The notes: generated by a model from the letters alone, not told the origin. DNA of 64,000 nt from Shewanella aquimarina (GCF_023349185.1 NZ_JAKIKY010000002.1:186001-250000); one strand, 5' to 3'; shown: positions 34,577 to 47,328, numbered from the stretch's first letter. A program made the numbers and translations.

Positions 34577-35307
34577 GGTTACCTCGTAACCTAGTGGGTC
34601 TTCAACCCATACCCATGGGAGAATATCGGTCTGCCGACCGAAGAAAGTCGTGGGATTCCATCCCACACCCGGGCAAGGAGGACTGCTCGTCCTCGCCCTC
34701 CTTGCATCCACCCTGACGCCCCGGCGAAGTTGTACTCCTTCGTGTCTTCTTGAAAATCCCTATCGCCTCATATTCGCCATCCATGACTCACCTGAGGCTA
34801 TTTCGGCATCCCTGCCTCAATCACGTGATTTTCTGCAAGCCACTGCGGCAACTTCCAACGGGGTCTTTTTAACCACAACCGGCACCTGTTATAAGTCGCC
34901 TTAGCTATTCTTTAACTATCTATAATATATATAATTTAAAGATTTCCTAGCTGTATGCGAATGAGGTCAGATGCTACAACAAGTCCCCATCGAAGTTGCC
35001 GAAGGGTGTTGGAATAAATCGGGTGAGGCGGGCATGGATGCCCGACTAGCTTCCGCAGGTGCATGGATGCATCCTTCGGAAGCGCTAGCGATTTATCCAT
35101 AAGCACGAGGAAAAACAACTTCGTCAGGGGCGGCAGGGGAGATGCAAGAGGGGGATTGCTGTTGATCCCCTTCTTGCTCGGGTGTGGGTTGAAGACCCAC
35201 GACTTACCTCTGCCGTAAGGCCGTATAGGCAAATAAGGTGAAGCCTGGAAGGCTTCAAGTGCTAGCCAAGCAAAGCTTGGCTCATAAAAGCGTAAAAAGG
35301 TTTACGC
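34577..35307. repeat. Array of at least 14 small perfect hairpins
   Basis: Non-coding DNA between sseB and metH made of consecutive short inverted repeats. Examples: GGTTAC/GTAACC (34577-34591), TGGGT/ACCCA (34595-34609), TCGGTC/GACCGA (34626-34641), GTGGGAT/ATCCCAC (34650-34666), nested GCAAGGAG and GAGGAC (34673-34705), CGAAG/CTTCG (34725-34742), CGGGCAT/ATGCCCG (35029-35044), GGGGAT/ATCCCC (35151-35170), GTGGGT/ACCCAC (35184-35200), TGAAGCC/GGCTTCA (35239-35257), AGCCAAGC/GCTTGGCT (35264-35282) and GCGTAAA/TTTACGC (35290-35307). Between about 34745 and 34975 the hairpins thin out. The last one may help end metH. Confidence 0.85.
34984..35133. repeat. Nested multi-branch inverted repeat within the hairpin array
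   Basis: CCCC (34985-34988) faces GGGG (35128-35131 region); GAAGTTG (34992-34998) pairs with CAACTTC (35116-35122 region); GGAATAAATCG (from 35011) pairs with CGATTTATCC (to 35098) with one bulge. Inside are two side-by-side hairpins: CGGGCAT-GG-ATGCCCG and CTAGCTTCCG ... CGGAAGcGCTAG, the latter carrying TGCAT-GG-ATGCA at its tip. As RNA this would be a three-way junction. Confidence 0.7.
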
Positions 35308-35321
35308 AGGAACCCTTTCCA

Positions 35322-39044
<3,723 letters not shown>

Positions 39045-39130
39045 AACTTTTACCTACTTCAACTGACCTGTGCCTAATCTGACTCTTTTTTAAGGGCTCT
39101 GCCTGAGTGTCGACGTTTTATTTTACTTTT

Positions 39131-39162
39131 GGATGTATAAACGTATAGACGTCTATACTAAT
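39131..39162. promoter_or_regulatory. Tandem MetJ boxes upstream of metH
   Basis: Four adjoining 8-bp units: GGATGTAT, AAACGTAT, AGACGTCT, ATACTAAT. The third is a perfect MetJ consensus (AGACGTCT) and the second matches at 6 of 8. MetJ binds such tandem boxes with SAM and represses methionine genes. They lie about 90-120 bp upstream of the metH ATG, in the region shared with cobC. Confidence 0.85.
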
Positions 39163-39386
39163 CGACTTATAATACTCAGGGCAAGTCAAAAGAGTATAAG
39201 CTTAAATCTGGTTTTACTTCGAGGTAGATGGGGCGCTAGGTGTAAGGGTTAAGGCGCTGTGACCTTATCCGCACGCTTGATTATTTTGAAAGTTTTTCAA
39301 TGCCTTATTCATCTTTCATTGCCAAGCGAGTCTCCCTGGGCGTATGCTGATAACGACTCAACTTGAAAAGGTTTAATGCTGAGGTT

Positions 39387-39998
39387 ATGACGCAAACGAC
39401 ACTCTATTTGATGCGCCACGGTGAATGCGAAGGCGGCAACCTGCTGCGCGGCCATAGCGATCAACCTCTTACAGAGATAGGCTTCGCCCAGATGCAGCTG
39501 GCCTATGCCAAGCTGCCCGAGGCGGTGGACAGGGTGATCAGCTCGCCGCTGTCTCGCTGCCGCGTGTTTGCCGAGCATCTGACCAGCAAGAATCAGGTCA
39601 AGGTGGCGCTGGACGCCGGATTGAAGGAGGTTTACTTCGGCCGCTGGGACGGTCAGCCGATTCCTGAGCTGCATGCAGACCATGGCGCCGAGCTCACCGC
39701 CTACTGGCAGGACCCTTGGGCCAATCCATTGCCCGAGGGTGAGCCCATGGCGGCGTTTGAACAGCGTGTGGACGAGGTGGTCGAGCAACTTGTGCATCAG
39801 CACAGCGGCGAGGTGCTCTTGCTCATCACCCACGGCGGAGTGATTCGTCACCTGATGGCCAAGGCGCTTGGGGTCGAGCGCGCGGTGGGTTTCTATACCC
39901 GCTTGAGTCTGGATTACGCCAGCGTGGTCAAGGTAAGCCATTACCGCGATAAGACGGGAGAAAGTTTCTGGCGTCTGCACTGGCATGATGCCGAGTGA
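39387..39998 (+). CDS. cobC: Histidine phosphatase, probable alpha-ribazole phosphatase
   Basis: A 203-residue phosphoglycerate-mutase-like enzyme. The catalytic RHGE is at residues 10-13 (LYLMRHGECEGG) and the second histidine is in LLITHGGVIRH. LLRGHSDQPLT and EVYFGRWDGQPIPEL fit the CobC subgroup, which removes phosphate from alpha-ribazole phosphate or adenosylcobalamin phosphate. Position directly before the cobalamin riboswitch and cob genes supports this over a general phosphatase. ATG at 39387 follows GAGG. It lies upstream of the riboswitch, so it is not under that element. Confidence 0.82.
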   Translation: MTQTTLYLMRHGECEGGNLLRGHSDQPLTEIGFAQMQLAYAKLPEAVDRVISSPLSRCRVFAEHLTSKNQVKVALDAGLKEVYFGRWDGQPIPELHADHGAELTAYWQDPWANPLPEGEPMAAFEQRVDEVVEQLVHQHSGEVLLLITHGGVIRHLMAKALGVERAVGFYTRLSLDYASVVKVSHYRDKTGESFWRLHWHDAE

Positions 39999-40036
39999 GT
40001 CCGGCCTTGTGTCGGCGGCAAAATTTAGCATAATAA

Positions 40037-40063
40037 CCGGGCGCAGGGACCGCCTGCGCCGGG
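40037..40063. other. GC-rich hairpin between cobC and the riboswitch
   Basis: GCGCAGG (40041-40047) and CCTGCGC (40053-40059) form a perfect stem, extended by CCGG/CCGGG bases. No T-run follows, so it may be a weak cobC terminator or part of the leader of the next transcript. Confidence 0.45.
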
Positions 40064-40065
40064 AG

Positions 40066-40225
40066 TATGGTGTCGAGATCGCTAAGGCGAGAACTCGGAC
40101 TTAATAGGGAATTGGGGAAGGCCGAGCGCCGCTAGCCCAAACTGTGCCCGCAACTGTGAGTGTGCCCGCCAACTGGTTTTATCCTTTGGCCGCCACGAGT
40201 CAGGATACCTGCCTACTCTCTAACC
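40066..40225 (+). promoter_or_regulatory. Cobalamin riboswitch
   Basis: The conserved core is visible: AATAGGGAA (from 40103), then the B12-box-type GTGCCCGCAACTGTGAG (from 40144), a variable arm, and the closing CCACGAGTCAGGATACCTGC (from 40193). These are the standard elements of the AdoCbl aptamer. It precedes the btuD-led operon by about 110 bp. That spacer holds more hairpins (CTCAAG/CTTGAG at 40231-40249, GGGCC/GGCCC near 40276-40291) and CGCCTC that could pair with the GGAGGGCG ribosome site, so translational control is likely; that last part is inference. Confidence 0.93.
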
Positions 40226-40335
40226 ACTATCTCAAGCGGGTGACTTGAGGGAAGCAAAAGATGAAGAATTCCTCGGGGCCGCAACAGGCCCAAGGGCGAT
40301 GGCGCCTCGGCGTGAGTCGTTCGGAGGGCGTGTAG

Positions 40336-41277
40336 TTGAACGCCCGTACAGATCAAGCTCCACTCCCCGCGCATAACCTAGGCGATGGCAAAGGTGACCG
40401 CTTAAGCGACGGCTTATATAATGGCTTAGACGCGAAGGTGGCGCTGTCGGTGCGCGACCTCGGCTGGCGCTGCGGCGATCGCGCTATATTGTCTCAGGTT
40501 AACCTGGCACTGCCAGAAGGCAAGATGCTGGGGATCATTGGTCCCAACGGCGCCGGCAAGTCCAGCCTGCTGCGTTGTCTCTATCGTTTCCTCACCCCAA
40601 GCAGCGGCGAGATCCAACTGTTTGGTCAGCCCATCGCCAGCCTGAGCGCCAGGGCCTTTGCCCGCGAGGTGGCCGTGGTGCTGCAAGACACGCCCCAGCA
40701 TTTCGACATGACCACGGCCCAGCTGGTGGCATTGGGGCTCACGCCACATAAGGCCGCCTTCTCCATGACCACTAAGGCTGATCGTCTGGCGGTGAGTCAG
40801 GCGCTGAAAACCGTGGGGCTTAAGGATCGCGCCAGTCAGACCTACGCCTCCCTCTCCGGCGGTGAGAAGCAGCGGGCGCTTATCGCTCGCGCCATAGTGC
40901 AGCAGCCCAAGCTGCTGATCCTCGACGAGCCCACCAACCACCTGGACATCCGTTATCAGATCCAGATCCTCGAGCTGCTTAAGGCCCTGGGGATCACTGT
41001 GGTGATCTCGATTCACGACCTGAACCTCGCCAGCGCCCTGTGCGATCAACTTTTGTTGCTGGATCAGGGGCACGCCGTGGCCCAGGGCTCGCCCAAACAG
41101 GTGCTGAGCGAGGCGCAGATCGCCAGGGTGTTCGGCGTCTGCTGTCAGGTAGCGCCCCATCCTCAGCATGGTAACCCGCAGATCAACTATTTCTATGGTT
41201 ATCATAACAGTCAGCCGAGTACTCGCCGAGATGACGAAACTAGCGAGATAAGGGAGGAGACTCATGTTGAGCGCTAG
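40336..41277 (+). CDS. btuD: Corrinoid/B12 ABC transporter ATPase
   Basis: A 313-residue ABC ATPase. Walker A is GPNGAGKSSLL (about residues 72-82), the signature is LSGGEKQRALIARA, and Walker B is LLILDEPTNHLD. The closest relatives are FecE/BtuD-type import ATPases. I place the start at the TTG at 40336: GGAGG lies nine bases before it, and no ATG or GTG occurs earlier in frame after a stop. This gives a 34-residue N-terminal extension. First gene under the cobalamin riboswitch; its end overlaps btuC by 14 bp. Confidence 0.9.
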   Translation: MNARTDQAPLPAHNLGDGKGDRLSDGLYNGLDAKVALSVRDLGWRCGDRAILSQVNLALPEGKMLGIIGPNGAGKSSLLRCLYRFLTPSSGEIQLFGQPIASLSARAFAREVAVVLQDTPQHFDMTTAQLVALGLTPHKAAFSMTTKADRLAVSQALKTVGLKDRASQTYASLSGGEKQRALIARAIVQQPKLLILDEPTNHLDIRYQIQILELLKALGITVVISIHDLNLASALCDQLLLLDQGHAVAQGSPKQVLSEAQIARVFGVCCQVAPHPQHGNPQINYFYGYHNSQPSTRRDDETSEIREETHVER

Positions 41278-42307
41278 TCTGAGTCAGGGCGGGCGATATG
41301 GCGCCTTGCAGCAACTGGCCTTCGTCTGCCTTGGGCTCTTGACCCTGGCGACCCCAGTGCTGGCGGTGAGTTTCGGCGCGGCGCAGATAGGCGTTGCCGA
41401 GGTGCTGGAGCTGCTGCTGGCCAAACTGAGCGGCGCCGATCCCGGCGGCGTGACCGCGAGGATCATCATAGAACTGCGTCTGCCGCGCATCTTGCTGGCC
41501 TTTATCGCCGGCTTCGGCCTGGCCCTGGCGGGCGCCGTGTTACAGACGGTGACCCGCAACCCCTTAGCCGACCCCTATCTGTTTGGTATCTCCTCGGGTG
41601 CATCTCTGGGGGCCGTGGTGGTGATCACCCTGCTGGGCGGTGTCGGCGGCGCTCTTGCCAGTGTCGGCCTGCCGCTTGGCGCCTTTATCGGTGCCAGCCT
41701 GGCGGTGCTCATGGTGCTGGCCCTGTGTGGGCGGGATCTGAACACTCAGATAGAGCGCATGCTGCTCTCCGGGGTGGCGATCTCCTTCCTGTTTGGGGCA
41801 TTGGCCAGTTTGATGCTCTACTTTTCCGGGCCGCAATCGGCTGCCTCTGTGCTGTTTTGGAGCCTGGGCAGTTTCGCCAAGGCCAGTTGGTCTATGCTCT
41901 CGCTGCCCTGGCTGCTGGTGCTTAGCGCCAGCGTCGTGCTCATGCTGCTGAAGCGGCAGATCCTCGCCATACAGGCGGGAGACGAGACCGCCCATACCTT
42001 AGGGATCCGGGTGCAGCGCCTGCGGCTGATCAGCCTGCTGCTCTGCTCCCTGATCACCGCCGTACTGGTGGCCAACTGTGGCGGTATAGGTTTTGTCGGC
42101 TTGATGGTGCCCCATATGGTGCGGCTATTGCTGCCGGGGCGTTTCGCCCTGCTGCTGACGGCCCTGGTGGGCGGCCTGTTTATGATCTGGGTGGATGTGC
42201 TGGCCAGGTGTCTGCTGAGTTACCAGGAGCTGCCCGTGGGGATCATCACGGCTGTGATAGGTAGCCTATTCTTCCTGTTTATTCTTGGTGGCAAGCGTCG
42301 ACGTTAG
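41264..42307 (+). CDS. btuC: Corrinoid/B12 ABC transporter permease (FecCD family)
   Basis: A 347-residue inner-membrane permease with about ten helices. FecCD signatures are ELRLPRILLAFIAGFGLALA and NPLADPYLFGISSGASLGAV, and the ATPase-contact loop near GIGFVGLMVPHMVRLL. GGAGGAG precedes the ATG, which lies inside the end of btuD. With BtuD and the BtuF-like binding protein at 47329 it makes a complete importer. Confidence 0.92.
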   Translation: MLSASLSQGGRYGALQQLAFVCLGLLTLATPVLAVSFGAAQIGVAEVLELLLAKLSGADPGGVTARIIIELRLPRILLAFIAGFGLALAGAVLQTVTRNPLADPYLFGISSGASLGAVVVITLLGGVGGALASVGLPLGAFIGASLAVLMVLALCGRDLNTQIERMLLSGVAISFLFGALASLMLYFSGPQSAASVLFWSLGSFAKASWSMLSLPWLLVLSASVVLMLLKRQILAIQAGDETAHTLGIRVQRLRLISLLLCSLITAVLVANCGGIGFVGLMVPHMVRLLLPGRFALLLTALVGGLFMIWVDVLARCLLSYQELPVGIITAVIGSLFFLFILGGKRRR

Positions 42308-42371
42308 CCCCTGATGCGAATATTGAGTGATGCGAAAGAACTAGGGTGAGTTGTATGTATGAGGGAGCTGT

Positions 42372-43400
42372 ATGTTTGAAGTAGTCGAGGTAAGTAGCGA
42401 GTTCGATGCCATGATACAGGCGCGGATCGACAGCAAGACTAAACCCCTGGGGGCCTTGGGAGAGCTGGAATCCCTGGCGATGACTATCGCCCGGGTGCTG
42501 GGGCCCGACAAGCCGCAGATCAGCGCGCCGACCCTGCTGGTGTTTGCCGGCGATCATGGCATCGCCGCCTCGGGGGTCTCTATCGCCCCCAGCGAGGTGA
42601 CCACTCAGATGGTGATGAACTTCCTGCAAGGCGGCGCGGCAATTAATCTCTTCTGTGCTCAGGCTGGAGTCACCATGGAGGTGATCGACTGCGGCATCGC
42701 CCTTGAGATCACCGATCAACCGGCGCTCATCAATCAGCGGCTAGGGGCCGGCACAGGTGCGATTCATCGCGAACCCGCCATGACTCTGGGCGCGGTCAAG
42801 CAGGGCTTTGCCATGGCCAGGGAGCGGGTCGCGCTGCATTACGGCCGCGGCTGTAACCTGATCGCCTTCGGTGAGATGGGCATAGGCAACACCAGCTCGG
42901 CGGCAGCCATTATGGCGGCGCTGCTCGGCCGCGAGGCGGCCGAGTGTGTCGGCCGGGGCACAGGCATAGATGCTGCCACCCTGGCGCGCAAGCAGATGCT
43001 GGTGGAGCAGGCGCTGTTTCTGCACCGCGAGCAACTGGGCGACCCCTATGGCGTATTGGCCTGTCTGGGTGGGTTCGAGATAGTGCAGATGACAGGTGCC
43101 ATCCTAGCCGCGGCAGAGCTGAAGATGCTGGTGCTGATCGACGGCTTTATCGCCACGGCGGCGGCCCTGGCGGCGGTGACCATAGCGCCCAACGCCCGGG
43201 ACTATATGATCTTCGCCCATGAGTCCGGCGAGCGCGGCCACAAACTGATGCTGGAGCACCTCAATGCCCAGCCGCTCTTGTCTCTTGGATTGCGTCTCGG
43301 CGAGGGGACCGGGGCTGCCTTGGCTGTGCCCCTGGTGCAGGCGGCGGCCACATTTTACAACGAGATGGCCTCCCTCGAAGAGATGGGCATTTCGATTTAG
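42372..43400 (+). CDS. cobT: Nicotinate-nucleotide--dimethylbenzimidazole phosphoribosyltransferase
   Basis: A 342-residue enzyme that activates dimethylbenzimidazole to alpha-ribazole phosphate, the lower ligand of cobalamin. Family landmarks: [14 protein letters not shown] near residue 25, [27 protein letters not shown], and the C-terminal glutamate region [14 protein letters not shown]. Length is close to Salmonella CobT (356). Part of the riboswitch-led operon, 64 bp after btuC. Confidence 0.96.
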   Translation: MFEVVEVSSEFDAMIQARIDSKTKPLGALGELESLAMTIARVLGPDKPQISAPTLLVFAGDHGIAASGVSIAPSEVTTQMVMNFLQGGAAINLFCAQAGVTMEVIDCGIALEITDQPALINQRLGAGTGAIHREPAMTLGAVKQGFAMARERVALHYGRGCNLIAFGEMGIGNTSSAAAIMAALLGREAAECVGRGTGIDAATLARKQMLVEQALFLHREQLGDPYGVLACLGGFEIVQMTGAILAAAELKMLVLIDGFIATAAALAAVTIAPNARDYMIFAHESGERGHKLMLEHLNAQPLLSLGLRLGEGTGAALAVPLVQAAATFYNEMASLEEMGISI

Positions 43401-43441
43401 CGGCAATAGCAATCTAAGGATCAAAAAGGGAAAGCGCGACG

Positions 43442-44209
43442 ATGTTTGCCAGAGAGTTAAACCTGTTTTTTATCGCCATGGGCTTCTTTACCCGGATCCC
43501 CATGCCGGCCTGGGTGAAGGTCGACAATGAGCGGCTCAATCAGGCCAGCCGTTACTTTGCCCTGGTCGGCGTGCTTGTCGGTGGCCTCTGCGCCCTTGTC
43601 TATAGCCTGGCGACTCAGGTATTGCCTATCAGCGTCGCCATCCTACTCGCCATGGCGACCGGGCTGCTGCTCAGCGGTGGCTTCCACGAAGATGGCCTGG
43701 CGGATACCGCCGACGGATTCGGTGGCGGCTGGCAGGTGCAGGATAAGCTCACCATAATGAAAGACTCGCGGGTTGGCACCTATGGCGTACTGGCTCTGGT
43801 GATCAGCCTGCTGTTTAAGTTCGTGCTGCTCAGTGAAATTGCCCTGTTCGACGGCGATCTCGTGATGGCAGCCTTGGTGGTGGGCCACTGCCTGAGCCGT
43901 ATGGTGGCGGCCTCACTCATCTTCACCGAGACCTATGTACGCGATGACGACAGCAGCAAGAGCAAGCCCCTGGCCCAGTCGCAGACCCCAAATGAGCTCG
44001 GAATTTTGTTGCTGACCGGCATCCTCACCCTCTGGCTCAGCGGTATCGCCTCGGCGCTCTCCCTCTGTCTGGTGTTGCTGGCGGCGCGCCACCTGCTGGT
44101 ACGCAGTTATCGCCGTCAGATAGGCGGCTATACAGGCGATGTGCTGGGGGCGACCCAGCAGGTGATCGAGCTGCTATGTTACCTGTTTATCCTGGTGATC
44201 AGCCTATGA
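43442..44209 (+). CDS. cobS: Adenosylcobinamide-GDP ribazoletransferase (cobalamin synthase)
   Basis: A 255-residue inner-membrane enzyme joining adenosylcobinamide-GDP to alpha-ribazole (phosphate), the last assembly step. The metal-binding motif is in GGFHEDGLADTADGFGGG (about residues 78-95). Six or so hydrophobic helices and RIPMPAWV near the N-terminus fit the family. Its stop overlaps the cobU start as ATGA. Confidence 0.95.
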   Translation: MFARELNLFFIAMGFFTRIPMPAWVKVDNERLNQASRYFALVGVLVGGLCALVYSLATQVLPISVAILLAMATGLLLSGGFHEDGLADTADGFGGGWQVQDKLTIMKDSRVGTYGVLALVISLLFKFVLLSEIALFDGDLVMAALVVGHCLSRMVAASLIFTETYVRDDDSSKSKPLAQSQTPNELGILLLTGILTLWLSGIASALSLCLVLLAARHLLVRSYRRQIGGYTGDVLGATQQVIELLCYLFILVISL

Positions 44210-44754
44210 TACACCTGGTTCTAGGCGGCGCCCGCAGCGGCAAGTCTCGCCACGGCCTGTCCCTGGTGGCCGATTATGTGGCCAAGGGGTATGAGTGCCT
44301 GTTCGTAGCCACCGCCCAGGGGCTGGATGAGGAGATGCGCGCGCGCATCGCCCGCCACCAGGATGAGCGCCGTGAGGATGGTTTGCCCTGGCAGACCCTG
44401 GAGTGTCCGCTACACTTGAGTGCCTGTATCGAAACTCACGCCAGGGAGAAACGGGTGATCTTAGTCGATTGCCTCACCCTCTGGCTCACCAATCAGCTAC
44501 TCGAGGGCGATGACTGGCCAAGCACCAAGGCGGCGCTGCTGCGCGCCCTGGAAACTGCGCCGGGAGCTGTGGTGCTGATCAGCAACGAGGTGGGCTGTGG
44601 CGTGGTACCGGCCGACCCCTTGAGTCGCCGCTTCGTCGACGAGGCGGGTTGGCTGCATCAGGCGATCGCTCAGCGAGCCCAGCAGGTGGTCTTGGTCACC
44701 GCAGGTCTGCCGCTGATCCTCAAGGATGAGACGAGCCAGGGCACCAAGGAATAG
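44206..44754 (+). CDS. cobU: Adenosylcobinamide kinase / guanylyltransferase
   Basis: A 182-residue bifunctional enzyme (E. coli CobU has 181) that phosphorylates adenosylcobinamide and transfers GMP to it. The P-loop is GGARSGKSRHG (residues 6-16). VDCLTLWLTNQL and ISNEVGCGVVP are family blocks. The ATG at 44206 overlaps the cobS stop (ATGA), indicating coupled translation; the earlier ATG at 44176 is inside cobS and lacks a ribosome site. Confidence 0.95.
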   Translation: MIHLVLGGARSGKSRHGLSLVADYVAKGYECLFVATAQGLDEEMRARIARHQDERREDGLPWQTLECPLHLSACIETHAREKRVILVDCLTLWLTNQLLEGDDWPSTKAALLRALETAPGAVVLISNEVGCGVVPADPLSRRFVDEAGWLHQAIAQRAQQVVLVTAGLPLILKDETSQGTKE

Positions 44755-44766
44755 GAAGAGAAGCCA

Positions 44767-46380
44767 ATGACACCAGATAACTCAAGTAATCAGCGCAATC
44801 CGAGTAAACAGAGCAAGCAGGGCAAGCAGGGCAATAGCCATCAAGAGGCGAGTGGCAATATCTTGATGGTGCAGGGCACCACCTCGGATGCGGGTAAGAG
44901 CACCCTGGTGGCGGGCCTGTGCCGCTACTTCGCCCGTCAGGGGCGAAGGGTCGCCCCCTTCAAGCCGCAAAACATGGCGCTCAATAGCGCGGTGACCTTT
45001 GACGGCGGTGAGATAGGCCGCGCCCAGGCGCTGCAGGCCGAGGCCTGTTACCTTGCGCCCCACACAGACTTTAATCCCATATTGCTCAAACCTAACTCGG
45101 ACACCAGCTCCCAGGTGATAGTGCAGGGCAAGGCCCTGTCTCACATGGAGGCCCAGACCTATTTTGGCAAAGACAGCCAGGGCTATCGCACCAAGGCGAT
45201 GGCGGCGGTGCTCGACTCGCTGTCACGCCTGGAGCAGCAGTATGAGCTGATCCTGGTGGAAGGGGCAGGCAGCCCGGCGGAGATCAACCTGCGCGAGGGG
45301 GATATCGCCAACATGGGCTTCGCCGAGGCGGTGGACTGCCCGGTGATCCTGATCGCCGACATCGACAAGGGCGGGGTGTTCGCCCATATCGTCGGCACCC
45401 TGGCGCTGTTGTCAGCATCTGAGCAGTCCAGAGTCAGAGGTGTGGTGATCAATCGCTTTCGCGGTGACATCTCGCTGCTTAAGTCCGGCCTGGATTGGCT
45501 AGAGGCCAGGATAGACAAGCCCGTGCTGGGCGTCTTGCCCTACCTTAACGATCTGCATCTGGAGGCCGAGGATGCCCTGGATGCCCGTCAGGTGAGCAGT
45601 GGCAACGCACGCTTTCGGGTGTTGGTGCTGGTCTTTCCCCGCATCAGCAATCACACAGATTTCGATCCTCTCAGACTGCATCCGGATATCGACTTTCGCT
45701 ATCAACAGGTAAACGAGGCCTACGACGGTCAGGCAATTGATGCCGATCTCATCATATTGCCCGGCAGCAAGAGTGTGCGGCAGGACCTGGCCGTTATGGT
45801 CGAACAGGGCTGGGATCGCGCCCTTAAGCGCCACCTGAGATATGGCGGCAAGGTGATAGGTATCTGTGGTGGTTATCAGATGTTGGGGCTGGCCATCGAA
45901 GATCCCCAAGGGGTCGAGGGCGAGGCTGGCGACAGCGATGGCCTGGGGCTGCTGCCCATAGTCACAGAGCTGACCCCTAACAAGCGTCTGGCTCAGGTGA
46001 CAGGCAGGATAAAACTGGCGGGTGAGCGCGCAAGCATAGCAGGCTATGAGATCCACTGTGGCCGCTCCACTCTGTTATCGGCGGCGACCAAGCCCCTCAC
46101 CCTAACGAGCGACGAGGGTAACCATTTCACCGAGGGCTGCCTGTCCCATGATGGTCAGATCCTGGGCAGCTATCTGCATGGTCTGTTCGACAGCCCTGAG
46201 GCCTGTGCATTGCTGCTAGAGTGGGCCGGGCTATTGACCGCGGTCACCATAGACCCACAGGCCATCAAACAGGCACAGTTAGATCGCCTGGCCGATACCC
46301 TGGCCGAGCATCTGGACATGGCGAGGCTGAGCGCCATCCTCGCCGAGACGCCACTAAGGCGACCTAACAAGAATAACTAA
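44767..46380 (+). CDS. cobQ: Cobyric acid synthase
   Basis: A 537-residue glutamine-dependent amidase that adds amides to adenosylcobyrinic a,c-diamide. An unusual Q/N/S/K-rich N-terminal tail of about 30 residues precedes the P-loop-like [18 protein letters not shown]. The C-terminal class I amidotransferase domain has the nucleophile in [10 protein letters not shown] (about residue 366) and the histidine in GSYLHGLFD. It acts upstream of cobinamide, so its presence without the rest of ring synthesis suggests amidation of scavenged precursors. Starts 13 bp after cobU. Confidence 0.95.
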   Translation: MTPDNSSNQRNPSKQSKQGKQGNSHQEASGNILMVQGTTSDAGKSTLVAGLCRYFARQGRRVAPFKPQNMALNSAVTFDGGEIGRAQALQAEACYLAPHTDFNPILLKPNSDTSSQVIVQGKALSHMEAQTYFGKDSQGYRTKAMAAVLDSLSRLEQQYELILVEGAGSPAEINLREGDIANMGFAEAVDCPVILIADIDKGGVFAHIVGTLALLSASEQSRVRGVVINRFRGDISLLKSGLDWLEARIDKPVLGVLPYLNDLHLEAEDALDARQVSSGNARFRVLVLVFPRISNHTDFDPLRLHPDIDFRYQQVNEAYDGQAIDADLIILPGSKSVRQDLAVMVEQGWDRALKRHLRYGGKVIGICGGYQMLGLAIEDPQGVEGEAGDSDGLGLLPIVTELTPNKRLAQVTGRIKLAGERASIAGYEIHCGRSTLLSAATKPLTLTSDEGNHFTEGCLSHDGQILGSYLHGLFDSPEACALLLEWAGLLTAVTIDPQAIKQAQLDRLADTLAEHLDMARLSAILAETPLRRPNKNN

Positions 46381-46390
46381 AGGAGAGAAG

Positions 46391-47008
46391 ATGAGCGCGG
46401 ACAAGCAGTCGGAAAATCACAAGGCCGAGCGTCATAAGGCGCGCCAGCAGAAGGTGAAGGAGGCAGTAGACGCCAAGATTGCCAAGGCCCAGACAGAGAA
46501 GGGCGTGCTGCTGGTGATGACGGGCAACGGCAAGGGCAAGACCACGGCGGGTTTCGGTAACATCACCCGCGCCGTCGGTCATGGCAAGAAGGCCGCCGTG
46601 GTGCAATTTATCAAGGGCAACTGGCCCTGCGGTGAGCGCGCCGTGCTGGAGCAGGTAGGCGTCGAGTTTCATGTGATGGCCACTGGCTTCACCTGGGAGA
46701 CCCAGGACAGAGAGGCCGATACTCTGGCGGCGCTGAGTGCCTGGGAGGCCGCCGAGACTTTGCTAAAAGACGACACCATAGACATAGTGCTGTTAGATGA
46801 GCTGACCTATATGGTGAGTTATCACTACCTGGAGCTGGACAGGGTGCTGGAGGCGCTGAAAAACCGCCCGCCCATGCAGCATGTGATCATCACGGGGCGA
46901 GCCTGTCACAGGACGATTCTGGAGCTGGCGGATACTGTGAGTGAGGTGCAGCCGATAAAGCATGCATTCGAGAGCGGCGTTAAAGCCCAGCTTGGCTTCG
47001 ATTACTAA
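46391..47008 (+). CDS. cobO: Corrinoid adenosyltransferase
   Basis: A 205-residue CobA/CobO/BtuR-type enzyme that adenosylates cob(I)alamin and its precursors. The P-loop is MTGNGKGKTTAGFG (about residues 40-53); VVQFIKGNWPCGE, DIVLLDELTYMVSYHYLE and VIITGRACHRTILELAD are family blocks. The N-terminal 35 residues are lysine/glutamine-rich, like other members. It starts 11 bp after cobQ behind AGGAGAG. Last gene before the repeat element. Confidence 0.95.
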   Translation: MSADKQSENHKAERHKARQQKVKEAVDAKIAKAQTEKGVLLVMTGNGKGKTTAGFGNITRAVGHGKKAAVVQFIKGNWPCGERAVLEQVGVEFHVMATGFTWETQDREADTLAALSAWEAAETLLKDDTIDIVLLDELTYMVSYHYLELDRVLEALKNRPPMQHVIITGRACHRTILELADTVSEVQPIKHAFESGVKAQLGFDY

Positions 47009-47021
47009 AAATTGCTTTTGC

Positions 47022-47116
47022 AGTGCTCAATTGCGGCGTTGCGTCCTCATTCACGGCTCGCCTACCTATAGGTATGTCTTCGCCGTTCATTGCGGGGCGC
47101 CTTGCATTAGAGCACT
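47022..47116. repeat. Nested palindromic repeat, first module
   Basis: AGTGCTC (47022-47028) and GAGCACT (47110-47116) are perfect inverted ends. The centre is a 12-bp palindrome TACCTATAGGTA (47063-47074), flanked by ACGGC/GCCGT and by related GCGTT...CTCATT and GCGCCTTG blocks. The same block order occurs in the 10141 element. Intergenic repeat, not a gene. Confidence 0.75.
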
Positions 47117-47271
47117 TCATGACGCAATTTGGATTTCTGCCTGTTTGCCTCTGTGGCGGTATTGTCTGCGCCGACTCACCCAATTACATACTCCTGTATG
47201 CTCATGGGCTTAGCCACAGAAGCAAACAGTTTGAAATGAAGGATATGGGCTTCATGACGCAATTTGGATTT
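47115..47271. repeat. Second repeat module bounded by 22-bp direct repeats
   Basis: The 22-bp sequence beginning CTTCATGACGCAATTTGGAT occurs exactly at 47115-47136 and 47250-47271. Between them CTGTTTGCCTCTGTGGC (47140-47156) pairs with GCCACAGAAGCAAACAG (47213-47229; 16 of 17), and CATAC-TCCT-GTATG forms the tip (47187-47200). The direct repeat suggests duplication or insertion of the module. Confidence 0.8.
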
Positions 47272-47328
47272 TTCTTTGAGCTCACCACGCAGTTCTATCT
47301 GCTTAAAACTAGAAAGGGAAAAGAATAG

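Noticed and set aside
34493..34904. Short open frames (60-84 codons) in the hairpin array
   Set aside because: Overlap many perfect inverted repeats on both strands, have no ribosome sites, and are best seen as repeat sequence.
46962..47328. Open frames of 83 and 101 codons between cobO and btuF
   Set aside because: They run through the nested palindromic repeat and the direct repeats; the translations follow the repeats, not a protein pattern.
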